Assembly: GCA_963978545.1 (NCBI GenBank)
Contig: OZ021726.1
Coordinates: 33,328,459 to 33,392,458, forward strand
DNA length: 64,000 nt
Direction of reading: 5' to 3'
Source: Linyphia triangularis
Lineage: Eukaryota; Arthropoda; Arachnida; Araneae; Linyphiidae
This document shows positions 55,207 to 64,000 of the stretch, piece by piece. Numbering within the stretch: position 1 is the stretch's first letter; every line of letters starts with the position of its first letter. The notes beneath the pieces are model-generated. The model worked only from the letters and a program-made list of their open reading frames with translations, had not been told where the DNA came from and did no database searches. The translations under genes were made by a program, and so were the position numbers.

Positions 55207-55892
55207 TAGAGGTCGGAAATATCGATCAAAATATATATCGATACTATATCGTTGCATAGAAAAAAATATCGATACTTGGTAAGTTTTTTTTTTTTTTTTT
55301 TTTTTTTTTTTCCCAATTTTGCCAGTAACGAAGTTTTTTTTGGCAAATTTCTACTTTTCATGAATTTATGCCAAAATTGTTTTAGTAAATAAATTATAAA
55401 AATTGTTTTAATAAATAAACTGTAAAAATTGTTTTAGTAAATAAATTATATTATCAATCAGAATAAATAAAATACATTTGGATTTCAATGCATAAATTCA
55501 AATTTCTTTTTAAAAAAAGAAATTTTGAAAAGTAGTTTATCGCATATTTTGCCGATAGAGATGTTTTTAATATTTAAAATTAGATGAAAATTTCAGGCAC
55601 ACGCCGGCAACAAAAACGGCGCTTTGTTAAGGACTACTAATAATTGATCTCAGCTTTCCTTACATTATGTTTTCTTTTTGGTGCCATTTTAACTGTCTCT
55701 TAACCAAGTTCAAACTTGAGTTTTCGAGTTTTTGAAAAGGGAATAAAGAAAATCGAAAAAACACATGGAACTACAAAACGATCATCAAAAACTAAAAATG
55801 TTTGAAAATATCGATATATCGGTGACTTGTATCGATATTTTTTAAAGGATATCGATAAAAATATCGTCGTATCGATATATAGGCGACTTCTA
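55207..55892. mobile_element. 686-bp hAT MITE rich in ATCGAT
   Basis: Ends tagaggtcgg...aatatcgatc and gatatataggcgacttcta are inverted copies, flanked by gtatgaag / gtatgagg (7 of 8). Many tatcgat motifs lie near both ends. The T-run at 55279-55310 is internal. Confidence 0.8.
55372..55460. repeat. Tandem repeat, three units of about 32 bp
   Basis: The unit aaaattgttttagtaaataaa-t-ta recurs at about 55374, 55400 and 55431 with small changes. Confidence 0.75.
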
Positions 55893-55900
55893 GTATGAGG

Positions 55901-57014
55901 AGACTATAAATATAGTAATATCATATAAAGTTACGAAATGATCCAATAAAAAATTTTCATGAAATATTATTAAATATGCATTCTGTTCCATTCAACTTTT
56001 TATTGAACAGGAAAATTATTGAGCACTATTGAACAGAAAAGTAATGCTACTATATGGCTCAGAATATTAATAATTGAGTTATTCATGGAACGGGTATGAA
56101 GTACATGCGCCGCCAGGGTAACTCAAGGAGGTGCATCATTTGCAAAATTTGAAAAATAAAGTCAATAAAAGTGGTAAAATTCACGAAAAAAATTAGATAT
56201 GCGTTTTGAATTATTCATTTGAACGGAAAATTGATGCATAACTATCAATTGAAGAATCTATATCCAATCAATAAAAGTCCAAGTTTGAACACACACTTTT
56301 TTCCCCTTTTCAATCCTACGTATGTAATCTATAAAATGCTGGTATAGAACTAGCCCTTTGAACTCGGCCTGTTTTTAAACAAACTGGCAAATTCTTGGGA
56401 TAGAATATTCTCAAAAACGCGGCAACGCGGAAGGGGAGGGGAAAAAAAGAAGGAAAAAAAACATCCCTTACATTTTAATTAGATTTCTATTTTATGGTAT
56501 GAACGCAAGCACGTGCGAAACCTTTGTTGTATGCCATAAAGCAACTATTACGAATCAAGTTACACTTTTAGTTAAAAAAAAAAAAATTGTTGATTTCCAT
56601 AATATCTTAAATGTAGAACTTCCTCGAATTTAGATGCTACTCTAAAGCGTGCTCAAGTGACCAGTAAAGCAATCAATCTTTGAAAGAGTGACTTCTTCGC
56701 TCTTCGCTGGCTATTTCGGTTTCATGCTTGGACAATGTGACCTGAAACTTCTCAGATGGAACACCTTAACTAAACTTCTCCCATTGCAATAAATCACTGG
56801 CATCGTAGTTAACTTCGTTTTGCTTCGATACTGAATTGACTTCGTTTCCATCAAAGTATGCATAGTAATTCGGTGATGCTTTCCAAACAGATGTGCTTGA
56901 AAGCATAATATAACAATCAGACTTTCCTTGTTTTCGTCCTTTTTGGTGAGTCATTTCTAAGCGAACTGTATCGTCGGAGAAGAAAAACATTTTTTAAGCA
57001 CAGAATAGTACCGG
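55901..57014. other. Gene-free stretch with repeat debris
   Basis: The piece near 56095-56140 (acatgcgccgccagg...ggaggtgca) is a relative of the repeat at 53870. The frame at 56990-56766 has no recognised motif. Confidence 0.4.
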
Positions 57015-57412
57015 AATGGACAATTCCCGTATTTTTTAAAAATGAGTGAAATTAATTTATATTTATGAGGAATTTCTTGCTGATTCCGAATATTTAAACA
57101 AAGGTTCTTTAAAAAAATTAGTTATTTAAATATTAAGAAAAGAAATTGTCTCAAAATCGAGACGAAACCAGTTCGATCAAAACACTCAACAATATCCACG
57201 ACGTCAAAGGTTTCTATCGTGAGGTTTCTGCCAAGTAGTTGGCGTTGGTAGACCATTGCCACAATCCGTACAGATTGGCTTGATTTGCGAGAAATTTGCA
57301 AATCTGGTTTCCGCTGCTGCATTTCCAGCCAAGATGTTTGAGAAGTCGTGACGTCACATTAAATGCCAACGGAATAAATCGTTTTCTCGGCTAAAAAGGT
57401 AACTTGGACATT
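57015..57412. mobile_element. 545-bp MITE, copy 3, right end missing
   Basis: Starts aatggacaattcccgtat and follows copies 1 and 2 to about 57400 with internal deletions, then ends without its right terminus. Confidence 0.75.
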
Positions 57413-57866
57413 ATTGGAGTAGGTGTGAAAAAGGTCACTCGATGAAATGGCATAAATTGTTCACATTTAATGTCTATTTATAAATGAAAATTAAAACACA
57501 GAAAGATAAAACCAGATGGAGCCCATGGGCGCTGCAGAATTATTTTCAGGGGGTTGCAATTAGGTTCATTTTTAGTTTTAACCTTGATTTTCAATTAGCT
57601 TTCTTAATGAAATTTTATTTAATAGTTATGTATTCAATTTCTTATTCATAGAATATTTAAAAGCATATACCAAGCATATATCCATGGTGGAGCTACTGCA
57701 TATGCAAGGATTTAAAATATTAAATAAAATATGTTTTCGTACCTACAAAGTAGTTTCAAAATGCACTTTCAATTACACTATAATACTGACGTGGATTTGT
57801 GTCGTTTGTATATTTACATCCTTCATTTAGAATAAATGGCCAGTTTAGCAATAATTCTTGTATGGT

Positions 57867-57905
<39 letters not shown>

Positions 57906-58407
57906 GATTTTGGCGGGACAGTCCCGTTTTTTACCTCGCTGTTAGGTTGACTGAATGTCCCTCCAAATTGTCCCGCTTTCCCGTTGCAGAGTCCCGTCAA
58001 AGTCCTTCTTAACAAAACAAAAATATCTTCAGAACTTGAAAAGTAACAGAGTAGTTAAATGATGAAGTTTCTGGAGATAGAAAAATCTGGTCACATTACT
58101 TAAGAGACATTAGCACAGCGATTTTTATCAAAATAGTTAAAGCCATTTTTCAGCAATCATTGAAAAACATGATTTTTTTTTCAATGGCAGCTAAATTATG
58201 CTCATGCGCTATTTTGACGAAAACCTTAACGGTAGATTCCATGGCCGCCACTAATCCTCATACCAAATTTGAACATCGTAGGTCAATTTGTTCGGGAGTT
58301 ATGCTGACCACAGATACACATGCACACACAAACAGAAATTTTTTTCTAGATCACTTTTTTGAAATCATGATCAAAACGTGGAGAAATGCTAAAAAAAAAA
58401 AAAAATC

Positions 58408-58440
<33 letters not shown>

Positions 58441-58474
58441 ATCGAATGCTATACTTTCATTACCCTATGTATAT
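57413..58474. other. Mosaic of repeat fragments
   Basis: Includes a fragment of the 25094-type MITE (57420-57520), the cagggggttgcaatt/catgggcgct repeat (57525-57560), an A-run at 57873-57904, a cgggacagtcccg piece (57913-57925) and the second copy of the dispersed repeat of 45665 (58180-58330). No gene. Confidence 0.5.
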
Positions 58475-58940
58475 TGTTACGAATTTTTCCACTGAGGCAA
58501 TGATGGCACAGTTTTCACGGTTTAAAAGTATTTATTCTCCCTTCAGAAAACTCACAAAAATTTATTCACAGGCAACAGTTTAATTACTCTCAAGCTTCAA
58601 CACAAGCTTCAACAAAAATAACTTCGAATTCAGCGATTATTCAAGCTCACTCCAATAGGTAAACAAAGCGATAAGCTTTCATCGAAGTCCAAAGTCAATC
58701 TGAAAACTTTCCCGTTCTCCAGTCTTTTATATACAAGCGCGTGAGACATTCTCGAAATTTCCAGCCAATTCATAGAAAAGAAATATCTCGAAACTTCTCG
58801 ATTGCTTTAGGTGTTGCCACCTTTTTCTAACTTGTATAATCGCTATTAATTAATAAATAAAATAAGATAAAAATAAATTACAATAGAATTTTGAAATAAT
58901 ACGTCACTATTTACAATATATACAGACAATTTGTGCAACA
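58475..58940 (-). repeat. 3' LTR
   Basis: 466 bp, TGTTACGAA...TTGTGCAACA on the + strand. It differs from the other LTR at about 58636 (attattcaa vs attgttcaa) and about 58760 (tttcc vs ttttc). Confidence 0.93.
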
Positions 58941-58957
58941 TTTCCCCCTTCTTAAAG
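58941..58957 (-). promoter_or_regulatory. Polypurine tract
   Basis: On the - strand, ctttaagaagggggaaa directly precedes the 3' LTR, the normal position of the plus-strand primer. Confidence 0.8.
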
Positions 58958-58992
58958 ACTGCACGTCCCGGGCAGTGAAGTCCTTAAGCCAT

Positions 58993-59619
58993 TCAATGAC
59001 TTCTACCATAATATGGGGCTTGCCTATTGTAGTGTACAACTCTAGGTTTACAGGAAGGTGTCCGTTGAATTCTCACCACGACGTCGTTGATCTTCTTAAG
59101 GATCCCATACGGCCCTTCCCAGTTCGTCTGGAGCTTAGGGGAGAGTCCTTTCCGACGTTTGTCACCTTCCTGGAATGAACGGTCCTTGGCCTTGGCATAG
59201 TACCGGATCTTCACGCGCTCCGTCATGATGTTGTTTCTCTCTCTGGCGAACCGATGTACGGCTTCCAAACGTGCCTGCAGATCATCTAGATACTGGACAG
59301 GCGAGGAAGGAGTGTCCTGTGGTTGTCCAAAGAGGAGGTTGCTGAGGAGCCTAAGGTCTCTTCCACACATCGTTAGAGATGGAGAAAATCCGGTGGTCTC
59401 GTGAGTTGCACTCCTGTATGCCAACAGAAGCGGTGAAAGTTTCTGATCCCCATCTAGCTGGTTATATGATTTTGAGATTGCGTCCGAATCATCCGCGGGT
59501 GCAGCTGATAGATCCCGGGACCTCCGTTCGATGCTTGTAACAGGAGTACGGATGACGATTCCCTCGTCACTAACTTTGTCCATTTCCACATGGACCACTT
59601 CCTGGGAGGGTTTCATCAA
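58993..59619 (-). pseudogene. Integrase C-terminal part of the LTR element
   Basis: The downstream half contains LAYRSATHETTGFSP, a typical end of the integrase catalytic region, then an arm with RLEAVHRFARERN, and a KGLSPKLQTNWEGPY segment (the GPY/F module) followed by a VVHYNRQAPY-like ending. The catalytic core is absent. The upstream half (to about 59500) reads differently and marks the deletion junction. The frame is the same as that of the gag-protease ORF and is separated from it by one TAA at 59662-59664. Confidence 0.8.
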
Positions 59620-59661
59620 CGTCGCTTTCTTCTGTTCTCTCTCCGAGGCTGGAGAGGTACT

Positions 59662-61371
59662 TTAAATAGATGTGGACTCTTCAGCATTCTCTATGACATT
59701 GTCTTCATGAGCTACAATCCGATATACGCACAGCTCTTTCATGTCTAGATCGTGCAAAGGAACTTCGCCTCTCCATGTTTGCAGCTGGCTTTTCTCAAAA
59801 TTCAGCGTAATTCCATTTTTCTTCAAAAAGTCTAGTCCGAGAATGCACGGATCTACAATTTCGGCAACATAAACGGTGTGCTTGTAGGTGTTAAATCCAA
59901 GGGCAATGTCCACTTGCAATATCCCATGAACAGAGATATTATCACCAGACACAGTTTGTAGAAAAACAGAGGGCGCTGTGTAGAGGAGTCGGCTGTTCAG
60001 GCGACGAGCCACGTCCGTCCTTACGATCGTTACGTTCGCTCCCGAATCGACGATTAGACGACATGGAGTTCCGTTGATCTCCCCCTTCACGAATAAACCC
60101 TGGTTTCCTCCTTGTCGTGATGAAACGTGGAAACGACTGGTCGGGGCTTCACCTGTTCTACATTGCAGCTTCTGCCCTGCGAGATGACATCTTCTTAGAT
60201 TCAGTTGTGGAGAATCCTTGGTAGTGTTATCCCTTCTCTTTTTCAAATCAAGGCAGTTTCGTCGTAGATGCCCTTCCCGTTTACAGTGCCAGCAAACGAC
60301 TCTGGTCCTTCGATCCCTGGCTCCGGGATAGCTTCTCATCATTCTATCAATTTTGCTCTCCAGTTCACGAAGCTTACTGGTGACAAAGTCAGAAGAATCC
60401 TCGGCTAATGCACCACGCACATATCGTCGGTCTTTTCCAGAAGCTAGCTGCGCGGCTTCTACTCTCATGGCGTACACGAGGGCCGACATCAGGTTTTTGT
60501 TTTGGGATAACCTTACCGCCTGCTGCACATCGGGATCTTGAATAGCGTCGATGAAATACTGCAGAGAAAGATCGTCTCGTACATCCGGGGGACAGTCAGG
60601 GAAAACGAGGAGCGATAGTCTTTCTATATCCGATGCCAATTCTTGAAGAGTTTCATTGGCCTTCTGCTGTCTCACTTTCAATTGCAGTCTGTTGTAATCC
60701 TTTAGATGCTGCTCCCCAAACCTTAACTCCAACGCACTTGCCAGCGCCACGAATTCTCCCCGCTTCTCTTCAGGTAGTGTCTGTAAAATGTCAGCAGCTT
60801 CACCTCGAAGAGATGCTGCGAGATGGAATGCCTTCGAAGTATCGTCCCAACCATTCGCAGAAGCAATAATTTCAAACTGCGTTTGATAAACGCGCCAGGA
60901 AGACTTTCCATCAAAAGTGGCCACTTTGATGTTGGAACGTGGTGCTAAAACTGCAGTGGAAACCTCCTCCCAGTTCGGTGATGCAGCTGCTACAGTACCG
61001 CGAATTTCCAGTTTTCGAAGTTTCTCTTCCATAGCGTCAATAAACCTTCCCTGCTCTTTTTTCAGGGTGGAAACTTCTTCTTTCATTTCATTTCTAGCAG
61101 TCGTGATTTCTCTTTCTATGGTAGATACCTTTTCTTCCATTTCATCCCTTACAGCAATGAGAACGTCTTCTTTCACGGAATGCAGGACCGATGATGTTGT
61201 CTCCATAATTGTAGATTCTACCATTGAGGCTAGCTCGGTTTTCATCTCTTCTCTGATCTTGATTACGGCTGCTGATGTGGACTCGCACTTATCAGCCAAC
61301 GCTTTCATGTCAGATGACGTTGCGTTTTGCAAAGCTTTAATATCTAATGATGTCGCTTCTTGACTGGCGGC
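59662..61371 (-). pseudogene. gag C-terminal part and aspartic protease of the LTR element
   Basis: After a coiled-coil-rich stretch (repeated EEKV/EMKEEV text) comes a gag capsid-like segment with FDGKSSWRVYQTQFE, then a CCHC zinc knuckle CWHCKREGHLRRNC (about 60255-60296) for RNA binding, then a retropepsin with the catalytic DSGAN (about 60041-60055) and an ILGLDFLKKNG flap/C-terminal motif. It ends with TAA at 59662. The upstream end is truncated by the MITE at 61372; the frame is open across the 5-bp duplication to the first gag segment, so the MITE is the only break on that side. Confidence 0.88.
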
Positions 61372-62717
61372 AATAGGGTATTTGACAAATTTTCAAAATA
61401 TGTTTTAAATAAAGCATATGCCTAAAATAAAAGACACGTATTTTTTCTTTTTCCAAAATAATGTCGCAAAGCGCCAAAAAACGCATTTTAAAATGCAAAC
61501 AGAAGCCCCGCCCCTAAAACGCTGCTCAAAAATCCATCTGATTGTGTGACGTCAACATTGCATAAACAGCATCGCGAATGAGTTTCAAGCGAGATTGTGT
61601 AGCCGTAATGGGTTATTTTCCTTTTGATTTTGTTCGAGGAAATTTCTTACCGATACTGTGTTGTACTCCATTGTACAAGTACTTCAATTAACAGCTGAAC
61701 ACTAATTTGGGTAAAACTTCCAATTTTTGACATGTAGAGGATTTTGCGCCAAGAATTGTCTGCATAAAACCGCTCCAAGTTATGGCGGATTTTTACTATA
61801 GCATTTTTTTATGGTAATCTTGTGTTCATATTCACTTCAATGCATTAATACTTGTTTTGTTTTTTACCCTGTAAATGTTTAAATAAGATCAGACATAAAT
61901 TATAACGAGTGTTCCGATTATTATTCACCCCTTTCTGCTAGGTGATGTGGTACACCATGAATAAAATCAAAATAAATTGAAGTAATGTTTTTTTCAACAT
62001 TTTGGGGTTTGATCATCATAGGAGAAGGTATGATCCAAGTTTCAAAGTCAAAAATTAGTTCGTTAACAAGATTATTACACCGGATTTTTACTTTAAAAGT
62101 TGAAAAGGTTTCCGATTCAGTGTTCAGCCGATTATTTTAATCGCTAATAATTTTGCTTATGTTTTTATAATTATTATAACTGCGATAGTGTGTAGTTCTT
62201 GTTCTACAAATTATAATAACAGGGCGATTTATTTATCTACACAGATGTTTTAACATTTCTAAACACTGTAGAAAAAAAAACCTCTGCGCTTGATTTGAAA
62301 AAGAACCCATCATCAATGCGACTATTTTGGGTAAATTTAAACTGTCTGCCTTTACGAAACTGTCATACATTTTTCCAATAAAGCTTCTTTAAATAAATAT
62401 TTCCTAAAATTCACCTTTAATGGTCATAATTAATCATAAAGTAGGAAGAAAGACGAACCAAGCTTAAAAATAAACGTATGAAGTTGTTTGTTCACAAACT
62501 TCCACTCCACAATACTGACGTCACATTCTGGGAGGAGCCTAAGCGATCGTTTCTGGTCACATGACGAAGCGCTCAGAAAACCATTTTTTAGAATTCGATT
62601 TATAAAAATTTGAGCAATTATTTCGAGTCAAAAATGCTTGCATTATTATTACCTCGTTAAATACTATTCATAGGCCGCATTTGGTAATTATTTGTTGATG
62701 GTGTCAAATACCCTATT
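61372..62717. mobile_element. 1.35-kb MITE, copy 2, inside gag
   Basis: Same ends as 43565-44917 (aatagggtatttgaca / tgtcaaataccctatt), flanked here by the 5-bp duplication gcggc (61367-61371, 62718-62722). Near-identical to copy 1, including the inner palindrome around ttataattattataact. Non-coding. Confidence 0.9.
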
Positions 62718-63010
62718 GCGGCGGCGAGTTCGGCATTAGTCGTTTCTTGGCGGGCTTGACCGGAGGATATGGTAGCGGCGAGTTCGGCATTAGTCGTTTC
62801 TTGACGGGCTTGTCCGGCGGCAATCGTAGCGAAAAGTTCGGCTTTCATTTCTGCTGCGGTGGTTTCTTGGCAGGCTTTCATTTCGGCTGCGGTGGTTTCT
62901 TGGCAGGCTTTCATTTCGGCTGCGGTGGTTTCTTGTTGGGCCTTCATTCCAGCAATCATTTCCATCAACTGCTTCATTTGGTCTTCCATCATTCCTCTAG
63001 TTGTCGGCAT
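62718..63010 (-). pseudogene. gag N-terminal part of the LTR element
   Basis: Begins MPTTRGMMEDQMKQLMEMIA and then holds three tandem copies of an 11-codon unit QETTAAEMKAC followed by related QARQETTNAELA units, suggesting a long coiled coil. Cut after about 98 codons by the MITE. The repeated codons are also visible as a 33-bp tandem repeat at about 62855-62945. Confidence 0.85.
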
Positions 63011-63023
63011 TCAAAATTACGAG

Positions 63024-63041
63024 ACCCCACTTCTGACACCA
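63024..63041 (-). promoter_or_regulatory. Primer-binding site
   Basis: On the - strand, tggtgtcagaagtgggg starts 1 base after the 5' LTR. The TGG start fits pairing with the CCA end of a tRNA; I did not assign the tRNA. Confidence 0.75.
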
Positions 63042-63042
63042 C

Positions 63043-63508
63043 TGTTACGAATTTTTCCACTGAGGCAATGATGGCACAGTTTTCACGGTTTAAAAGTATT
63101 TATTCTCCCTTCAGAAAACTCACAAAAATTTATTCACAGGCAACAGTTTAATTACTCTCAAGCTTCAACACAAGCTTCAACAAAAATAACTTCGAATTCA
63201 GCGATTGTTCAAGCTCACTCCAATAGGTAAACAAAGCGATAAGCTTTCATCGAAGTCCAAAGTCAATCTGAAAACTTTCCCGTTCTCCAGTCTTTTATAT
63301 ACAAGCGCGTGAGACATTCTCGAAATTTTCAGCCAATTCATAGAAAAGAAATATCTCGAAACTTCTCGATTGCTTTAGGTGTTGCCACCTTTTTCTAACT
63401 TGTATAATCGCTATTAATTAATAAATAAAATAAGATAAAAATAAATTACAATAGAATTTTGAAATAATACGTCACTATTTACAATATATACAGACAATTT
63501 GTGCAACA
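63043..63508 (-). repeat. 5' LTR
   Basis: 466 bp, nearly identical to 58475-58940; followed on the outer side by atat. Confidence 0.93.
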
Positions 63509-63512
63509 ATAT

Positions 63513-64000
63513 ATACAAATGGATAATAGAATGTAATAAAAGTCCACGAGTTTAAAACATTGTTTTCATGTTAACATTTCAGCTTTCCAACTTTCAGACT
63601 TGGCAGTTTTTGGTACCCGCGTCTAACCGAAGAGTACCAAAATTTTTTATATAGCTATTTTTCTACATTTATTAAGGAAATATGATTAAAACATCAAGGT
63701 TTGAGTAGAATTTTATTACCTAACACCTCCTAGTGTATCTGCCCCCCCCCCCCCCCTCTTCCGAAAATAATCCCGCTGGCGCCCATGTCGAAAACACTAG
63801 TAGGTACATGAAATTCCACCAGCCAGAAGTAGTTCCAAGTTCGACCAGAAGAGTGCTTCCATTAGTAACTCGATCAGAAGTTCACATCTTATTTGAAAAT
63901 AGAGATATCGAATTGGATTAGAGCTTAAGTATTTGGTGATAAGTTTTTTCTCTAAGTTAGTAACTAAACTTGTTGACTTGGTGAAATTTTTATTTTTTAA
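63513..64000. other. Right edge, no gene supported
   Basis: C-run at about 63742-63756, followed by a copy of the dispersed ccgaaaataat-ccgctggcgcccatg repeat. The 62-codon + frame starting in the C-run has no recognised motif. Confidence 0.4.

Larger units (their letters stand above)
58475..63508 (-). mobile_element. Gypsy-like LTR retroelement, internally deleted, with a nested MITE
   Basis: Two 466-bp LTRs in direct orientation (TG...CA ends) flank the unit, with the 4-bp duplication atat on both sides (58471-58474, 63509-63512). Transcription direction is - (5' LTR at 63043-63508). A primer-binding site follows the 5' LTR and a purine tract precedes the 3' LTR. Coding parts are gag with a zinc knuckle, an aspartic protease, and the very end of the integrase; reverse transcriptase, RNase H and the integrase core are missing. 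A 1.35 kb MITE interrupts gag. By eye the LTRs differ at only about two positions, so the insertion is young. Confidence 0.92.

Noticed and set aside
60917..61363. 148-codon + strand open frame
   Set aside because: Antisense of the gag coiled-coil region.
62747..63151. Gly/Phe-rich 134-codon + frame resembling a structural repeat protein
   Set aside because: Antisense of the repeated gag N-terminus, and it runs on into the LTR.

Overview
This 64 kb window is AT-rich, intron- and transposon-dense animal DNA. The two host genes are split into short exons with GT/AG borders, and most of the rest is transposable-element sequence. Tc1/mariner, many hAT-type elements with 8-bp target duplications, two tRNA-derived SINE families, a Gypsy-like LTR element and a uniform AT-rich background fit an arthropod. 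The hAT protein at 50.6-53.2 kb resembles one I associate with orb-weaving spiders. Chelicerate/spider is therefore my best guess, made from memory and not from a search. Almost every open frame over 60 codons is either noise or part of a mobile element.

Host genes. (1) On the + strand, 3238-4407 holds the last two coding exons of a syntaxin-6-type SNARE (end of the SNARE helix plus tail anchor), followed by an AT-rich 3' UTR with AATAAA signals near 4931 and 5677. Its earlier exons lie upstream of the window. (2) On the - strand a long gene of micro-exons runs from about 53.8 kb (5' end not found) down to a stop codon at 7450-7452. I trace 19 well-supported exons of 30-167 bp, about 519 codons in total. 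All exon borders are phase 0 except one matched phase-1 pair. The protein is hydrophilic and rich in Arg, Asp, Glu, Tyr and His, and I do not recognise its family. Several neighbouring exons are clearly duplicated versions of each other (pattern A A' B C B' C'). The two genes converge tail to tail about 3 kb apart.

Mobile elements fill the introns and flanks. From left to right: a Tc1-like element with two-tier terminal repeats (410-1780); a mariner remnant folded into an inverted repeat (2.5-3.15 kb); a LINE reverse-transcriptase remnant split by a palindromic MITE (5.96-7.2 kb); a Tc1-like pseudogene with a hAT element inside (8.0-10.8 kb); a SINE split by a 2.7 kb hAT element that carries a tandem-repeat, Helitron-like insert (12.2-15.1 kb); a pogo/Tigger-type MITE (18.5 kb); a TA-flanked element (19.6-20.9 kb); stacked MITEs and a SINE (24.8-25.6 kb); a small hAT (27.3 kb); a 5.3 kb hAT-type element with another hAT inside (30.1-35.4 kb); three copies of a 545-bp MITE; two copies of a 1.35 kb MITE; a 56-bp minisatellite (49.8 kb); a 2.6 kb hAT-type element with long terminal repeats and a decayed coding region (50.6-53.2 kb); a hAT MITE (55.2 kb); and a young, internally deleted Gypsy-like LTR retroelement (58.5-63.5 kb) interrupted by one of the 1.35 kb MITEs.

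Limits: all similarities were found by eye, repeat boundaries without a clear target duplication are approximate, and the - strand gene model rests on splice consensus plus open frames, with no transcript evidence.
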